Assembly (NCBI GenBank): GCA_947589155.1
Contig: CANQBH010000004.1
Span: 1-64,000, forward strand
Reading direction: 5' to 3'
DNA length: 64,000 nt
From: an uncultured Lachnospiraceae bacterium
GTDB lineage: Bacteria > Bacillota > Clostridia > Lachnospirales > Lachnospiraceae
Positions 9,185 through 18,750 of the stretch are shown in pieces. The notes below the pieces were generated by a model. That model searched no databases. It was given only the letters and a program-made list of their open reading frames with translations, and had not been told where the DNA came from. The translations under genes were made by a program, and so were the position numbers. Position 1 is the first letter of the stretch, and every line of letters starts with the position of its first letter.

Positions 9185-10581
9185 TGGATGGCAGGGCTTT
9201 GGATCTGTTTGAGGAACTTCGTTTCATATTGGAACTTTTGACGGCGGAGCATCTTTTTGCCTGCTGTTTTACCCGACGGCGCCGTCAGCGGTTTCGTCTG
9301 ACAGCCGTTGCCGGAGCATTGTGCCTGATGTTGTTGGGCGGCTCATATGCGTTCTGGTACAGGGATTGTTTTCAATTGCTGCAGGGCGGGGGCGAAGCGG
9401 TCTTCAACCTTGCGTGGTACATCCTTCTTTCGCTGCTGGGCGTGGGATATCTGCACGGATGTTATCGTCTGACCTGGGCGGACGCGCTGTTTTTGTGCAG
9501 CGGCGCGTACAGTCTGCAGCATGTGGAATATGTCGTGGTCAACGAAGTGATGGCGCGCGGGCTGTTTCCGGAGATAAGGCTGCAACTGTTCTTTTATATG
9601 CTGCTGTGCGTCTTTTCGACGCTGTTTTTGTATTATATGGCTTACCGCATTTTTGCGCCGGCCCTGAAGAAAACCGGCGGAGGGATATATGAAGATAACG
9701 GCGGAAACGTAGTCTTTACCGGTATGTTTTACGCGTTGGTCTTTCTTTCCACTTTCCTATGTCAGGCGTTGTTTATCGGCGCGTCCTATGATTATGAGAG
9801 CGTGAATTATAAAGGCGCGGCCGTGGATTTTCTGATCTGCGCGCTCATATTGTGGGCGCAGTACGGGATCTTGGAGAATAAGGCGGTCAACCGAGAGAAA
9901 GCCATCGTCGAGCAGTTGTTGTACGAACGCAAGCGGCAGTATGAACTTTCCAGAGAAAATATCGAGACGATCAACCGGAAGTGCCACGATCTGAAGCATC
10001 AGCTGCACGCCCTGACGCAGGTTGGGGAAAGCGAACGGGGAGGCTATCTGCAGGAATTGGAAGAGGCGCTGGACATTTATGATTCGGTGGTGGAGACCGG
10101 AAACGAAGTGGTCAATACCATTATTTCGGAAAAGTCGCTTCTGTGCAGCAGCCGCCATATCCGGCTTTCGTGCATTGTGGACGCGGGGCGGCTGGATTTT
10201 ATGAGCACGCTGGATATCTATGCGCTGTTGGGGAACGCGCTGGACAATGCGATCGAAGCCGTCAGCCGTTACGACGAAGAAGAACGGCGCGTCGTCAGCC
10301 TGACGATCGGCGCGGTGGGTGATTTTTTAAGTATCCGTGTGGAAAATTATGTTTCGGAAGGGCATTCGTTTGTGGACGGGCTGCCCGTCACGACCAAAAA
10401 GAATAAAGAATATCACGGCTTCGGTATGAAAAGTATGCGTCATCTCGCGGAAAAATACGGCGGTTCGCTGGTCGCGTCCGTGATCGACGGCGTGTTCGTC
10501 CTCCAGATCCTTCTGCCGATGCCGAAGGAGTTCGTGCGGCTTTATGCGATCCGCGGACAGGAAGCGGAGCAGGAACGCTGA
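9184..10581 (+). CDS. AgrC-like membrane sensor histidine kinase (GHKL ATPase)
   Basis: Multiple TM segments; NRKCHDLKHQLHAL; LLGNALDNAIEAV; start overlaps the stop of the upstream regulator gene (tgATG). Confidence 0.85.
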   Translation: MDGRALDLFEELRFILELLTAEHLFACCFTRRRRQRFRLTAVAGALCLMLLGGSYAFWYRDCFQLLQGGGEAVFNLAWYILLSLLGVGYLHGCYRLTWADALFLCSGAYSLQHVEYVVVNEVMARGLFPEIRLQLFFYMLLCVFSTLFLYYMAYRIFAPALKKTGGGIYEDNGGNVVFTGMFYALVFLSTFLCQALFIGASYDYESVNYKGAAVDFLICALILWAQYGILENKAVNREKAIVEQLLYERKRQYELSRENIETINRKCHDLKHQLHALTQVGESERGGYLQELEEALDIYDSVVETGNEVVNTIISEKSLLCSSRHIRLSCIVDAGRLDFMSTLDIYALLGNALDNAIEAVSRYDEEERRVVSLTIGAVGDFLSIRVENYVSEGHSFVDGLPVTTKKNKEYHGFGMKSMRHLAEKYGGSLVASVIDGVFVLQILLPMPKEFVRLYAIRGQEAEQER

Positions 10582-10607
10582 CCAGTTGTGTCAGAAAACG
10601 GTCAATT

Positions 10608-10641
10608 ATGCCAGACCCATTGCAGGGTCCGGCATTTTTTT
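10608..10641 (+). terminator. Terminator after signalling operon
   Basis: atgccagaccc..gggtccggcat imperfect stem followed by T7. Confidence 0.7.
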
Positions 10642-10700
10642 ATATGTTGAAGACAATAAAACGGGTCGGTTTTGCCCTAAGACTTAGAAGGAGGAAGAAG

Positions 10701-13700
10701 ATGGATAAGAAACCATTCAGCAGGAAAAAGGCAATCGTGACCTATGTCGTATGCCTTGTCCTGATCGTTGCGCTGGCGGTCGGCAACTATTTCGCCGATC
10801 TCTACCGCGATCTCATCACGGTCTATCTCAGCGGTTCCGACGTTGTTACGACCGACGAAGCCGCCTCGGTATGCCAGAAGATCGAGGAAGAAGGCATGGT
10901 GCTTCTGAAAAACGACGGCGGTCTGCCGCTGGAGGAGGGAGCAAAGATCTCCCTGTTCGGTCAGGATTCCGTGGATTTTGTTTACGGGGGATCCGGTTCG
11001 GGTTCCGTGGATACCTCTCTTGCCATGAACCTGAAAGAGGCGATGGAGGCTTCCGGATTTGAAGTCAACCAAACGTTATGGGATTTTTACGAGACGGGCG
11101 CAGGAAAGGATTACCGCAAATCGGTACCGGATGAGACGGGCGCGGGTGAGTTTGCGGTCAATGAAGTTCCGGCGGATCTTTACACCGACGAGGTGAAGAA
11201 AAGTTTCGGCGACTATGCGGACGCTGCTGTCGTTTGTATCGGACGGAGCGGCGGCGAGAGCGCCGATATCCCGACGGAGCCTCTGGAAAACGGATACCGC
11301 TATCTGGAACTGGATGCGGACGAGCAGGCGATGCTTACGATGGCCTGCGAGAATTTTGATAATGTCGTCGTCCTGCTCAACGCAAACAACGCGATGGAAC
11401 TGGGATTTCTGGAGGATGAAGCCTATGGAAATGTCCGCGCCTGCGTATGGTGCGGCGGCGTCGGTCAGGAAGGCATTAAGGCGGTGGCGGATGCGATCGC
11501 CGGAAAGACGAACTTCTCCGGACATCTGGCGGATACCTACGCCTACGATTCCATGAGCGCGCCGTCGGCGAACAACATCGGCGACTATACGATCGTCAAC
11601 AGCGAGGTCGGCAACGGAAATAAGTACATCGTATATGCCGAAGGAATCTATGTCGGCTACCGCTACTATGAGACGCGCTACGAGGACGTCGTTACGGGGC
11701 AGGGAAACGCCGGTGATTACGACTATGCCGGAAGCGTGCAGTTCCCGTTCGGATACGGGCTGTCATACACCGACTTTGCATGGTCGGATTACAGCGTAGA
11801 AGAAAAAGACGATACCTATGAATGCAGCGTCACGGTAAAGAACACCGGAGATGTGGCAGGCAAAGACGTTGTAGAGATCTATATGCAGTCGCCGTACACG
11901 GATTACGATAAGCAGAACGGAATCGAGAAACCAGCGGTCGAACTGGTGGGCTTTGCCAAGACGGACGAGATCGATCCGGGAAAAGAGCAGACCGTGACCG
12001 TCAGCGTGCCGAAGGAGAGCATGAAGGCATATGACGCGACGCAGGCGAAGACCTATATCGTGGACGCCGGAGATTACTTCTTTACGGCGGGCCGCGACGC
12101 GCACGACGCGGTCAACAACATCCTCGCGGCGAAAGGCTATACCAGGGATAACGGCATGGATGCGGACGGCAGCGCGGAGATGACCTATAAAGTCAGCGTC
12201 GGCGCTATGGATACCGAAACGTATGCCGTATCCGCGCAGACGAAAAATCCGGTGGAGAACCGTTTTGACAGCGCCGATATCCGTTACTATGACAGCGGTT
12301 TTTCTTATCTGACGCGGCAGGACTGGACGGGTACGTATCCTTCCACTTACGCCGGCGGAAGCATGACGGCGGGAGAAGCGCTGCTTTCGGATCTGAAGTG
12401 GGACCGGAGCGACGAAGTACAGGCGGACGGCGCCGCTATGCCGGAATTTGAACAGGAAAGCGGCAAGACGGTAAGCGACGCGAAAGGCAAAGAGTATGAC
12501 GACCCGATCTGGGAAGAACTTGCAGCCTCGCTTCCGGCGGACAAGGCGATGCAACTGGTGCGTCAAGGCGGATATGCGACGATTCAGGCGGATGGGATCG
12601 GACTTCCGCCGACGACGGATAAAGACGGCACATCCGGTATTTCCGGAACGCTGGTCGGAGGACAGAGCGCCATGGCGTATCCGGTGGAAACCGTGATGGC
12701 CTGCACATGGAATACGGAACTTTTGTACGAGATGGGACAGAGTCTGGGTGAGGATTCGATTCAGACGGAAGTAGCCGGATGGTACGCGCCGGGCGTGGAT
12801 ATCCACAGATCGCCGTACAGCGGACGTAATTTTGAATATTTTTCAGAGGACGGTTATCTTTCCGGCCAGATGGCAGGAAACGAGATCAAAGGCGCGAGGG
12901 AAAAAGGCGTCATTACATATATGAAGCATTTTGCGCTGAACGATCAGGAGACGAACCGTTACGGCGGCGCGGTGTTCGCCAACGAACAGTCCATCCGCGA
13001 ACTGTATCTGAAGGGCTTTGAATATGCGGTCACGCTGGGACATTCCAATGCCGCCATGGCGGGCATGAACCGTATCGGCGCGCGTTGGGCAGGAGCGCAT
13101 AAAGGACTGATGACGCATGTGCTCAGAGAGGAATGGGGCTTTGAAGGAGCCGTCATTACGGATCAGGCATCCGTGCAGGCAATGTTCTATCAGGATATCA
13201 TTTCCGGACTGGATGCGGGAACCGACCTGTGGCTCAATACCAACAAGAGTTTCTGGAAACTGGACGCTTATCAGGAAGAAGACGGATCGACCGTCGACTG
13301 GACAACGAACGCAACCGTCATGAGCAACGTGCAGCGGGCGGCAAAGAATGTGATCTATGCGGTAGGCACGTCCAATGCGATGGATACCGTCGGAGAAAGC
13401 GGACAAGTAGAGACGAAAAAAGCGGCGTGGGAGATCGCGCTGTTGATCTTGGATATCATTGTCTTCGGTATCTGCGGTCTGCTGATCGTGTTGACGACGA
13501 TCCGCTGGAGACAATATGCAAAGACTTTGCCGAAGAAGGACGAAGAGGAAGGAGAGGATATCGTGAAAAAGAGTAAAGTAGTGGTGATCGTAGTCATTGC
13601 CGTTATCGCCAGCCTGCTGGTCGGAGGCGGTCTGAGCCTGCGGCTCTTTGGAGGCGGCGCGTCTGAATCAAAGAAAGACGAAGCCGGACAAAGCGGCGGG

Positions 13701-14147
13701 GACGCGGCGGAAGAAAGCGGCGTTAAGGTCTATATTTACGGAGAAAGCAAAGACAACGCATACGGCGGTACGGATTATGACGAATATGAACTGACGTTAT
13801 ATAACGACGGTACTTACGAAATGACGATGACGGAAGCGACGTTTGCATACAGTATGCTCTTGGGACATACTTCCGCTACCGCAACGGGAAGTTATACCAT
13901 GGGAGAATCAACGGACGGCTATACGGCGTGTGAATTGTCAAAGGCGACCAATATCCGTTACAATTCCTATTCCGACGTTGGAGGATATAATCTTTCTTAC
14001 GATACGGATACCGTAGAGAGTTTTCCGGTCGAACTGCCGGGCGGCACCATGGTCGAGGAGGAGGAATTCTTCACGCAGTACGGTCCGCAGAGAACGGTTT
14101 ATCTTGACGATGCAAATCTGAGCCGCATGGCCTTTCAGATGGAATAA
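10701..14147 (+). CDS. GH3 family beta-glucosidase, domain-permuted (GH3_C, FnIII, GH3_N) with N- and C-terminal TM segments
   Basis: Start reassigned to MDKKPFSRKK (RBS gaaggagg). EEGMVLLKNDGGLPL (GH3_C) precedes SGRNFEYFSEDGYL..YMKHFALNDQE..GAVITDQ (GH3_N). TM helices near the N-terminus and at about 13430-13650. Confidence 0.85.
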   Translation: MDKKPFSRKKAIVTYVVCLVLIVALAVGNYFADLYRDLITVYLSGSDVVTTDEAASVCQKIEEEGMVLLKNDGGLPLEEGAKISLFGQDSVDFVYGGSGSGSVDTSLAMNLKEAMEASGFEVNQTLWDFYETGAGKDYRKSVPDETGAGEFAVNEVPADLYTDEVKKSFGDYADAAVVCIGRSGGESADIPTEPLENGYRYLELDADEQAMLTMACENFDNVVVLLNANNAMELGFLEDEAYGNVRACVWCGGVGQEGIKAVADAIAGKTNFSGHLADTYAYDSMSAPSANNIGDYTIVNSEVGNGNKYIVYAEGIYVGYRYYETRYEDVVTGQGNAGDYDYAGSVQFPFGYGLSYTDFAWSDYSVEEKDDTYECSVTVKNTGDVAGKDVVEIYMQSPYTDYDKQNGIEKPAVELVGFAKTDEIDPGKEQTVTVSVPKESMKAYDATQAKTYIVDAGDYFFTAGRDAHDAVNNILAAKGYTRDNGMDADGSAEMTYKVSVGAMDTETYAVSAQTKNPVENRFDSADIRYYDSGFSYLTRQDWTGTYPSTYAGGSMTAGEALLSDLKWDRSDEVQADGAAMPEFEQESGKTVSDAKGKEYDDPIWEELAASLPADKAMQLVRQGGYATIQADGIGLPPTTDKDGTSGISGTLVGGQSAMAYPVETVMACTWNTELLYEMGQSLGEDSIQTEVAGWYAPGVDIHRSPYSGRNFEYFSEDGYLSGQMAGNEIKGAREKGVITYMKHFALNDQETNRYGGAVFANEQSIRELYLKGFEYAVTLGHSNAAMAGMNRIGARWAGAHKGLMTHVLREEWGFEGAVITDQASVQAMFYQDIISGLDAGTDLWLNTNKSFWKLDAYQEEDGSTVDWTTNATVMSNVQRAAKNVIYAVGTSNAMDTVGESGQVETKKAAWEIALLILDIIVFGICGLLIVLTTIRWRQYAKTLPKKDEEEGEDIVKKSKVVVIVVIAVIASLLVGGGLSLRLFGGGASESKKDEAGQSGGDAAEESGVKVYIYGESKDNAYGGTDYDEYELTLYNDGTYEMTMTEATFAYSMLLGHTSATATGSYTMGESTDGYTACELSKATNIRYNSYSDVGGYNLSYDTDTVESFPVELPGGTMVEEEEFFTQYGPQRTVYLDDANLSRMAFQME

Positions 14148-14162
14148 GACGCGGGGGGAGTT

Positions 14163-16562
14163 ATGCTGCGATATCAGGAGACGATCGACAAGATGACGTT
14201 GGAACAGAAGGCAGCCATGATGTCCGGCAAGGATACATGGAGGACCGTGGATCTTCCGGAATACGGCGTGCCTTCCCTGTGGCTGAGCGACGGGCCGCAC
14301 GGGCTGCGCAAGCAGGCGGGCGCGGGAGACCATTTGGGGATCAACACGTCCCTGCCTGCCACCTGTTTTCCGACGGCGGCGACCATGGCCAACAGCTGGG
14401 ACGAGGCGCTGGGGGAAGAACTCGGCAGATGTCTGGGCGAGGAAGCGGCGGCGCTGGGCGTAGACGTGGTGCTCGGGCCGGGGCTGAACATTAAGCGAAG
14501 CCCCCTGTGCGGTCGCAATTTTGAATATTTCAGTGAAGATCCGTATCTGGCGGGAAAGATGGCGGCAGCTTATATCCGTGGAATCCAGAGCGAAGGCGTG
14601 GCGGCCTGTCCAAAACATTTTGCCGTCAACAGTCAGGAGGAACGGAGGATGTCCGTAGATTCCGTGGTTGACGAGCGGACGCTGCGCGAGATTTACACAA
14701 CAGGATTCGAGATCGCGATCAAAGAAGGAAAAGCCGGAGCGGTCATGACGGCGTATAACCGTGTCAACGGAACCTATGCGAACGAACACGAGCATCTTCT
14801 TGACGACCTTCTTTACGGAGAATGGGGTCATAGCGGAATCGTCGTGTCCGACTGGGGCGGCAGCAACGACCATGTGGAAGGCGTGCGCCGCGGGTCGCAT
14901 CTGGAAATGCCGTCTACCGGAAAGATGGGCGCGCGGCAGTTGGTGCGCGCGGTGGAAGAAGGACGTTTGGACGAATCGGTGCTGGACCGTCGGGTAGATG
15001 AACTCCTGTCATTTGTGTTTTCGTTACGCAAGAATGAGAAGCGGGCGGAAAAAGGGACGTATGATGTGGAAAAACACCACGCGTTTGCAAAGAAGGCGGC
15101 GGCAGAGAGCGTTGTCCTGTTAAAGAATGAAGGCGGCGTCCTGCCGCTGAAGTCCGGCGCGTGCGTGGCGCTGATCGGCGATTTTGCGCAGAAGCCGCGG
15201 TATCAGGGCGCGGGTTCGTCTCTGGTCAATCCGTCAAAACCTGTGGAGAGCCTGCGTGAAAAGATCGGCGGTTACGATCTGGACTGCGTGGGTTACGCCA
15301 AGGGATACCGCAGGAATATGCCGCCGGATCGGATGCTGCGTGAGGAAGCGGTCCGTCTGGCAAAGCAGGCGGAGACGGTCCTGCTGTGCGTTGGACTGGA
15401 CGAGATCAGCGAGACGGAAGGCATGGACCGGAAGCATCTGGGTCTGCCGCGGGCGCAGGAGGAACTGATCGAGGCGGTGACAGGCGTATGCGACAGAGTC
15501 GTCGTGATCCTTTCCGCAGGCTCCGTCGTCTGTATGCCGTGGGAGGAACGCGCGGCGGCGATCGTGCACGGATATCTCGGCGGACAGGCGGGCGCGTCGG
15601 CAATGTTGGACGTGCTGACCGGCAGGATCAACCCAAGCGGAAAACTGGCGGAGACTTATGTCCGCGACCTTGCCGATGTGCCGTCTTTTCCATATTATCC
15701 GGCGAAGGAACGCGGCAGTCAGTACCGCGAGGCGCTCTTTGTGGGCTACCGCTACTTTGATACCAATGGAGCGGCTGTGCGCTATCCGTTCGGCTATGGG
15801 CTGAGTTATACGACGTTTGCGTACAGCGGACTGCGGATAGAAAAGGACGGCATATTTTTTACCGTTGAAAACACCGGTTCTTTTGACGGGGCGGAGGTCG
15901 CTCAGTTATATATCGGCCATGACAGGACGCAGTTGTTCGGACCGAAAAAAGAACTCAAGGGATTTGCAAAAGTTTTCCTGAAAAAGGGGGAGAGCCGGGA
16001 AGTCTCGATTCCGTTTGACGACAAGTCGTTCCGCTACTATAATGTGGTTACGGGACAATGGGAAGAAGAAGGCGGCGTCTATCAGATCTATATCGGCGCG
16101 AGCGTTTTGGATATCCGTCTGCAGGGAGAACTTCAGCGCGACGGTACCGGCGCGCCCCTGCCGTATGCGCCGGAAAAACTGCCGTCGTATTTTTCCGGAG
16201 ATGTTATGAGGGCGACGGAGGAGGAATTTGCGGAACTGTATGGAGGAACGCTGCCGCCGACGGACTGGGATCGGAACGGTCTGCTCGACGTCAACGACGC
16301 GCTCTGCCAGATGTTTTATGCAAAGAGCCTGATCGCCCGCGCAATCTGCCTGCTCCTGCGCGGTCTCAAAGAGATGAGCGAGAAAAGCGGCAGGCCGGAT
16401 CTGAACGTGATGTTTATTTACAATATGCCGTTCCGCGGACTTTCCAAGATGACGGGCGGCGCGATCACCGCCGGTATGGCGGACGCTCTTGTGGAAATAG
16501 CCAACGGGCGGGGACTCGTCGGTTTGTGGCATTTTCTGCGGGCGGCTGTGCGGCGGCGGTGA
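14163..16562 (+). CDS. GH3 family beta-glucosidase, canonical domain order
   Basis: ..LSDGPHGLR..CGRNFEYFSEDPYLAGKM..CPKHFAVNSQE..GIVVSDWGG.. then ESVVLLKNEGGVLPL and a FnIII-like C-terminus. Confidence 0.92.
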   Translation: MLRYQETIDKMTLEQKAAMMSGKDTWRTVDLPEYGVPSLWLSDGPHGLRKQAGAGDHLGINTSLPATCFPTAATMANSWDEALGEELGRCLGEEAAALGVDVVLGPGLNIKRSPLCGRNFEYFSEDPYLAGKMAAAYIRGIQSEGVAACPKHFAVNSQEERRMSVDSVVDERTLREIYTTGFEIAIKEGKAGAVMTAYNRVNGTYANEHEHLLDDLLYGEWGHSGIVVSDWGGSNDHVEGVRRGSHLEMPSTGKMGARQLVRAVEEGRLDESVLDRRVDELLSFVFSLRKNEKRAEKGTYDVEKHHAFAKKAAAESVVLLKNEGGVLPLKSGACVALIGDFAQKPRYQGAGSSLVNPSKPVESLREKIGGYDLDCVGYAKGYRRNMPPDRMLREEAVRLAKQAETVLLCVGLDEISETEGMDRKHLGLPRAQEELIEAVTGVCDRVVVILSAGSVVCMPWEERAAAIVHGYLGGQAGASAMLDVLTGRINPSGKLAETYVRDLADVPSFPYYPAKERGSQYREALFVGYRYFDTNGAAVRYPFGYGLSYTTFAYSGLRIEKDGIFFTVENTGSFDGAEVAQLYIGHDRTQLFGPKKELKGFAKVFLKKGESREVSIPFDDKSFRYYNVVTGQWEEEGGVYQIYIGASVLDIRLQGELQRDGTGAPLPYAPEKLPSYFSGDVMRATEEEFAELYGGTLPPTDWDRNGLLDVNDALCQMFYAKSLIARAICLLLRGLKEMSEKSGRPDLNVMFIYNMPFRGLSKMTGGAITAGMADALVEIANGRGLVGLWHFLRAAVRRR

Positions 16563-16580
16563 CAGCAAAGGAGGACGGAG

Positions 16581-17174
16581 ATGGAAGCGATCAGGAAACA
16601 TTGGGCAAAATTTGAACAGGCGCATCCCTTGGCCGCGAAGTGGATCTATCAGGTCGTATTTTTTCTGACCTTCAGCGTCGGCGTGACCGTCTTTCAATAT
16701 CTTGTGTTTACGTTCATGCCGAGGCTACTGGGTTACGAACTTGCCGGAACCGCGTTCATGTGGCCGAAGGTGCCGATGCATTTGTTCGGCGTGGATTTTA
16801 CATGGTGCTTATTTGGCGCGGAGGTGCTGTACGACGAGGCGGGTCGGGTGATGATCGGCGGAGGGCTCGGCTACTTTATCAGTTATGAGACCGGAACGTT
16901 TCTCGCGCAGTGTATCAATTTCCCTTTGCAGCGCAACATCACGTTCAAAAGCCACGGGAACCCGTGGTATCAGGCGATGTGGTATTTCATCGCGTGGGTC
17001 GTGCTCTCCGTGGCCTGCAACGCGCTCAACAATCTTTGGATGCCGCTGGCGGCGGTGTATGTGTCTCCGGCCGTTTACAATATTCTTGTGACCTTTATTA
17101 CCGGCTTTGTTTCCATGGTGGTCTTTTTCTTCGTATTCAAGATCATCTTTCCGGAGGGCGAGAAAAAAGACTGA
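16581..17174 (+). CDS. GtrA-like multi-pass membrane protein
   Basis: Four hydrophobic segments; INFPLQRNITFKSHG resembles the GtrA family pattern. Confidence 0.55.
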   Translation: MEAIRKHWAKFEQAHPLAAKWIYQVVFFLTFSVGVTVFQYLVFTFMPRLLGYELAGTAFMWPKVPMHLFGVDFTWCLFGAEVLYDEAGRVMIGGGLGYFISYETGTFLAQCINFPLQRNITFKSHGNPWYQAMWYFIAWVVLSVACNALNNLWMPLAAVYVSPAVYNILVTFITGFVSMVVFFFVFKIIFPEGEKKD

Positions 17175-17212
17175 GAGTTTGTCATATATCTGCATAATCG
17201 GTCGAAAAAACA

Positions 17213-17249
17213 AAGTTTTTGCACTTGAGTGCAAAAACTTGTTTTTTTT
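17213..17249 (+). terminator. Rho-independent terminator
   Basis: Perfect 12-bp stem aagtttttgcac-ttga-gtgcaaaaactt followed by gttttttta. Confidence 0.85.
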
Positions 17250-17290
17250 ATATTTTTATGCTACGATAAGGGCGACGGGAGGGATGCGTC

Positions 17291-18607
17291 ATGATCGAAT
17301 CACATCAATTAAAAAACAGGGACCGTTACCTCAATAAACTGATTGGTTTTCAGGATACCGAACCGGTAAAAGTCATCACCGGCATAAGGCGCTGCGGCAA
17401 ATCAAGCCTTTTGAAACTGATGGTCGCGCATTTGATCGAAACCGGGATCGCGCCGGAGCAGATCGTTGAGATGAACTTTGAATCAAATGATTTTCGGAAA
17501 ATGACTTCCGACGAGGTCTACGCTTATGTAAAAAAACAGACCGTCTCCGGAAAGCGCATGTATCTGTTTTTCGATGAGATCCAGAGGATCGGCGGCTGGG
17601 AGGACGCGGTCAACGCGCTGCGCGTGGATCTGGACTGCGATATCTATGTGACCGGCTCCAACGCATACCTGCTTTCCTCGGAGTATTCGACCTATCTTTC
17701 CGGCAGATGCGTAGAGATCAAAATGCTGCCGCTTTCTTTTGGTGAATTTCTTTCCTTTCATGATTTTGAAGTGAGGGAAATGGCGAGCGCTCTCGGCGGC
17801 GTCCATAAGTGTGTTTTTGATAAAAACGGCGCACAATATGAACTGCGGGAGGCGTTTGAAGCGTTCATGCGTTTTGGCGGTATGCCGGGAATCGCCGATA
17901 TCGGGCTTGATCAGGAAAAGGCGCTTTCGCTTTATGACGGGATCTATTCGACGGTCGTCGTCCGCGATATCCTTGAGCGGGAAAAGCGCCGGGGACAGAA
18001 ACAGATCGCCGATCCGGTCCTGCTTCGCAAGATCATCCTGTTTCTTGCAGACAATATCGGCTCGAATGTTTCCGTTGCATCCATCGGCAATACCTTGACG
18101 GACGAAGGCCTTCTTGAGGAGGGAAAACGGAAAGGCGCGCCGAGCGCGCATACGGTGCAGGCGTATGTCAACGCCCTGCTGGAAAGTTATTTCTTCTACG
18201 AGATCAAGCGCTTCGATATCAAGGGAAAGGAATATCTGCGCACACTCGGGAAATACTATATCGTCGATATCGGACTGAGGAATTATCTGCTTGGGTTCCG
18301 GAACCGCGACAGCGGGCACGCGCTTGAAAACGTCGTCTATTTTGAACTGCTGCGGCGGGGATACGACGTCGCGATCGGTAAGATCGACAACATGGAGGTG
18401 GACTTCATTGCAACGTCCGCGGACGAGAAAAAATATATTCAGGTGACGGAATCCATGACCGGCGAGGAGGTAAGAAAGCGTGAACTGCTCCCGCTGCAAA
18501 AAATCCGCGACAACTATGAAAAGACCGTCCTGTCGCTGGAGCCGGGGCTGGACCGTTCATATGAAGGGATCCGCTCCGAAAATCTGATCGAATGGCTGCT
18601 TGCTTAG
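17291..18607 (+). CDS. AAA_14 / DUF4143 ATPase
   Basis: VITGIRRCGKSSLLKLM Walker A; YLFFDEIQRIGGWEDAVN; C-terminal DUF4143 pattern (FYEIKRFDIKGKEYL..LENVVYFELLRRGYDV..VDFIA). Confidence 0.88.
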   Translation: MIESHQLKNRDRYLNKLIGFQDTEPVKVITGIRRCGKSSLLKLMVAHLIETGIAPEQIVEMNFESNDFRKMTSDEVYAYVKKQTVSGKRMYLFFDEIQRIGGWEDAVNALRVDLDCDIYVTGSNAYLLSSEYSTYLSGRCVEIKMLPLSFGEFLSFHDFEVREMASALGGVHKCVFDKNGAQYELREAFEAFMRFGGMPGIADIGLDQEKALSLYDGIYSTVVVRDILEREKRRGQKQIADPVLLRKIILFLADNIGSNVSVASIGNTLTDEGLLEEGKRKGAPSAHTVQAYVNALLESYFFYEIKRFDIKGKEYLRTLGKYYIVDIGLRNYLLGFRNRDSGHALENVVYFELLRRGYDVAIGKIDNMEVDFIATSADEKKYIQVTESMTGEEVRKRELLPLQKIRDNYEKTVLSLEPGLDRSYEGIRSENLIEWLLA

Positions 18608-18750
18608 AAGTCTCGAGTTACGCTGGCGGGGTTGAAATAAAGAGGCGCGATTGCAAGAAAAGCCCGCCTTGACAAAGGCGGGCGGGGGGTAAAATGGAAG
18701 CGATCTGGCGATGGTAACATTAAAATTAAGAATTGAGGGAGTATGCACAT

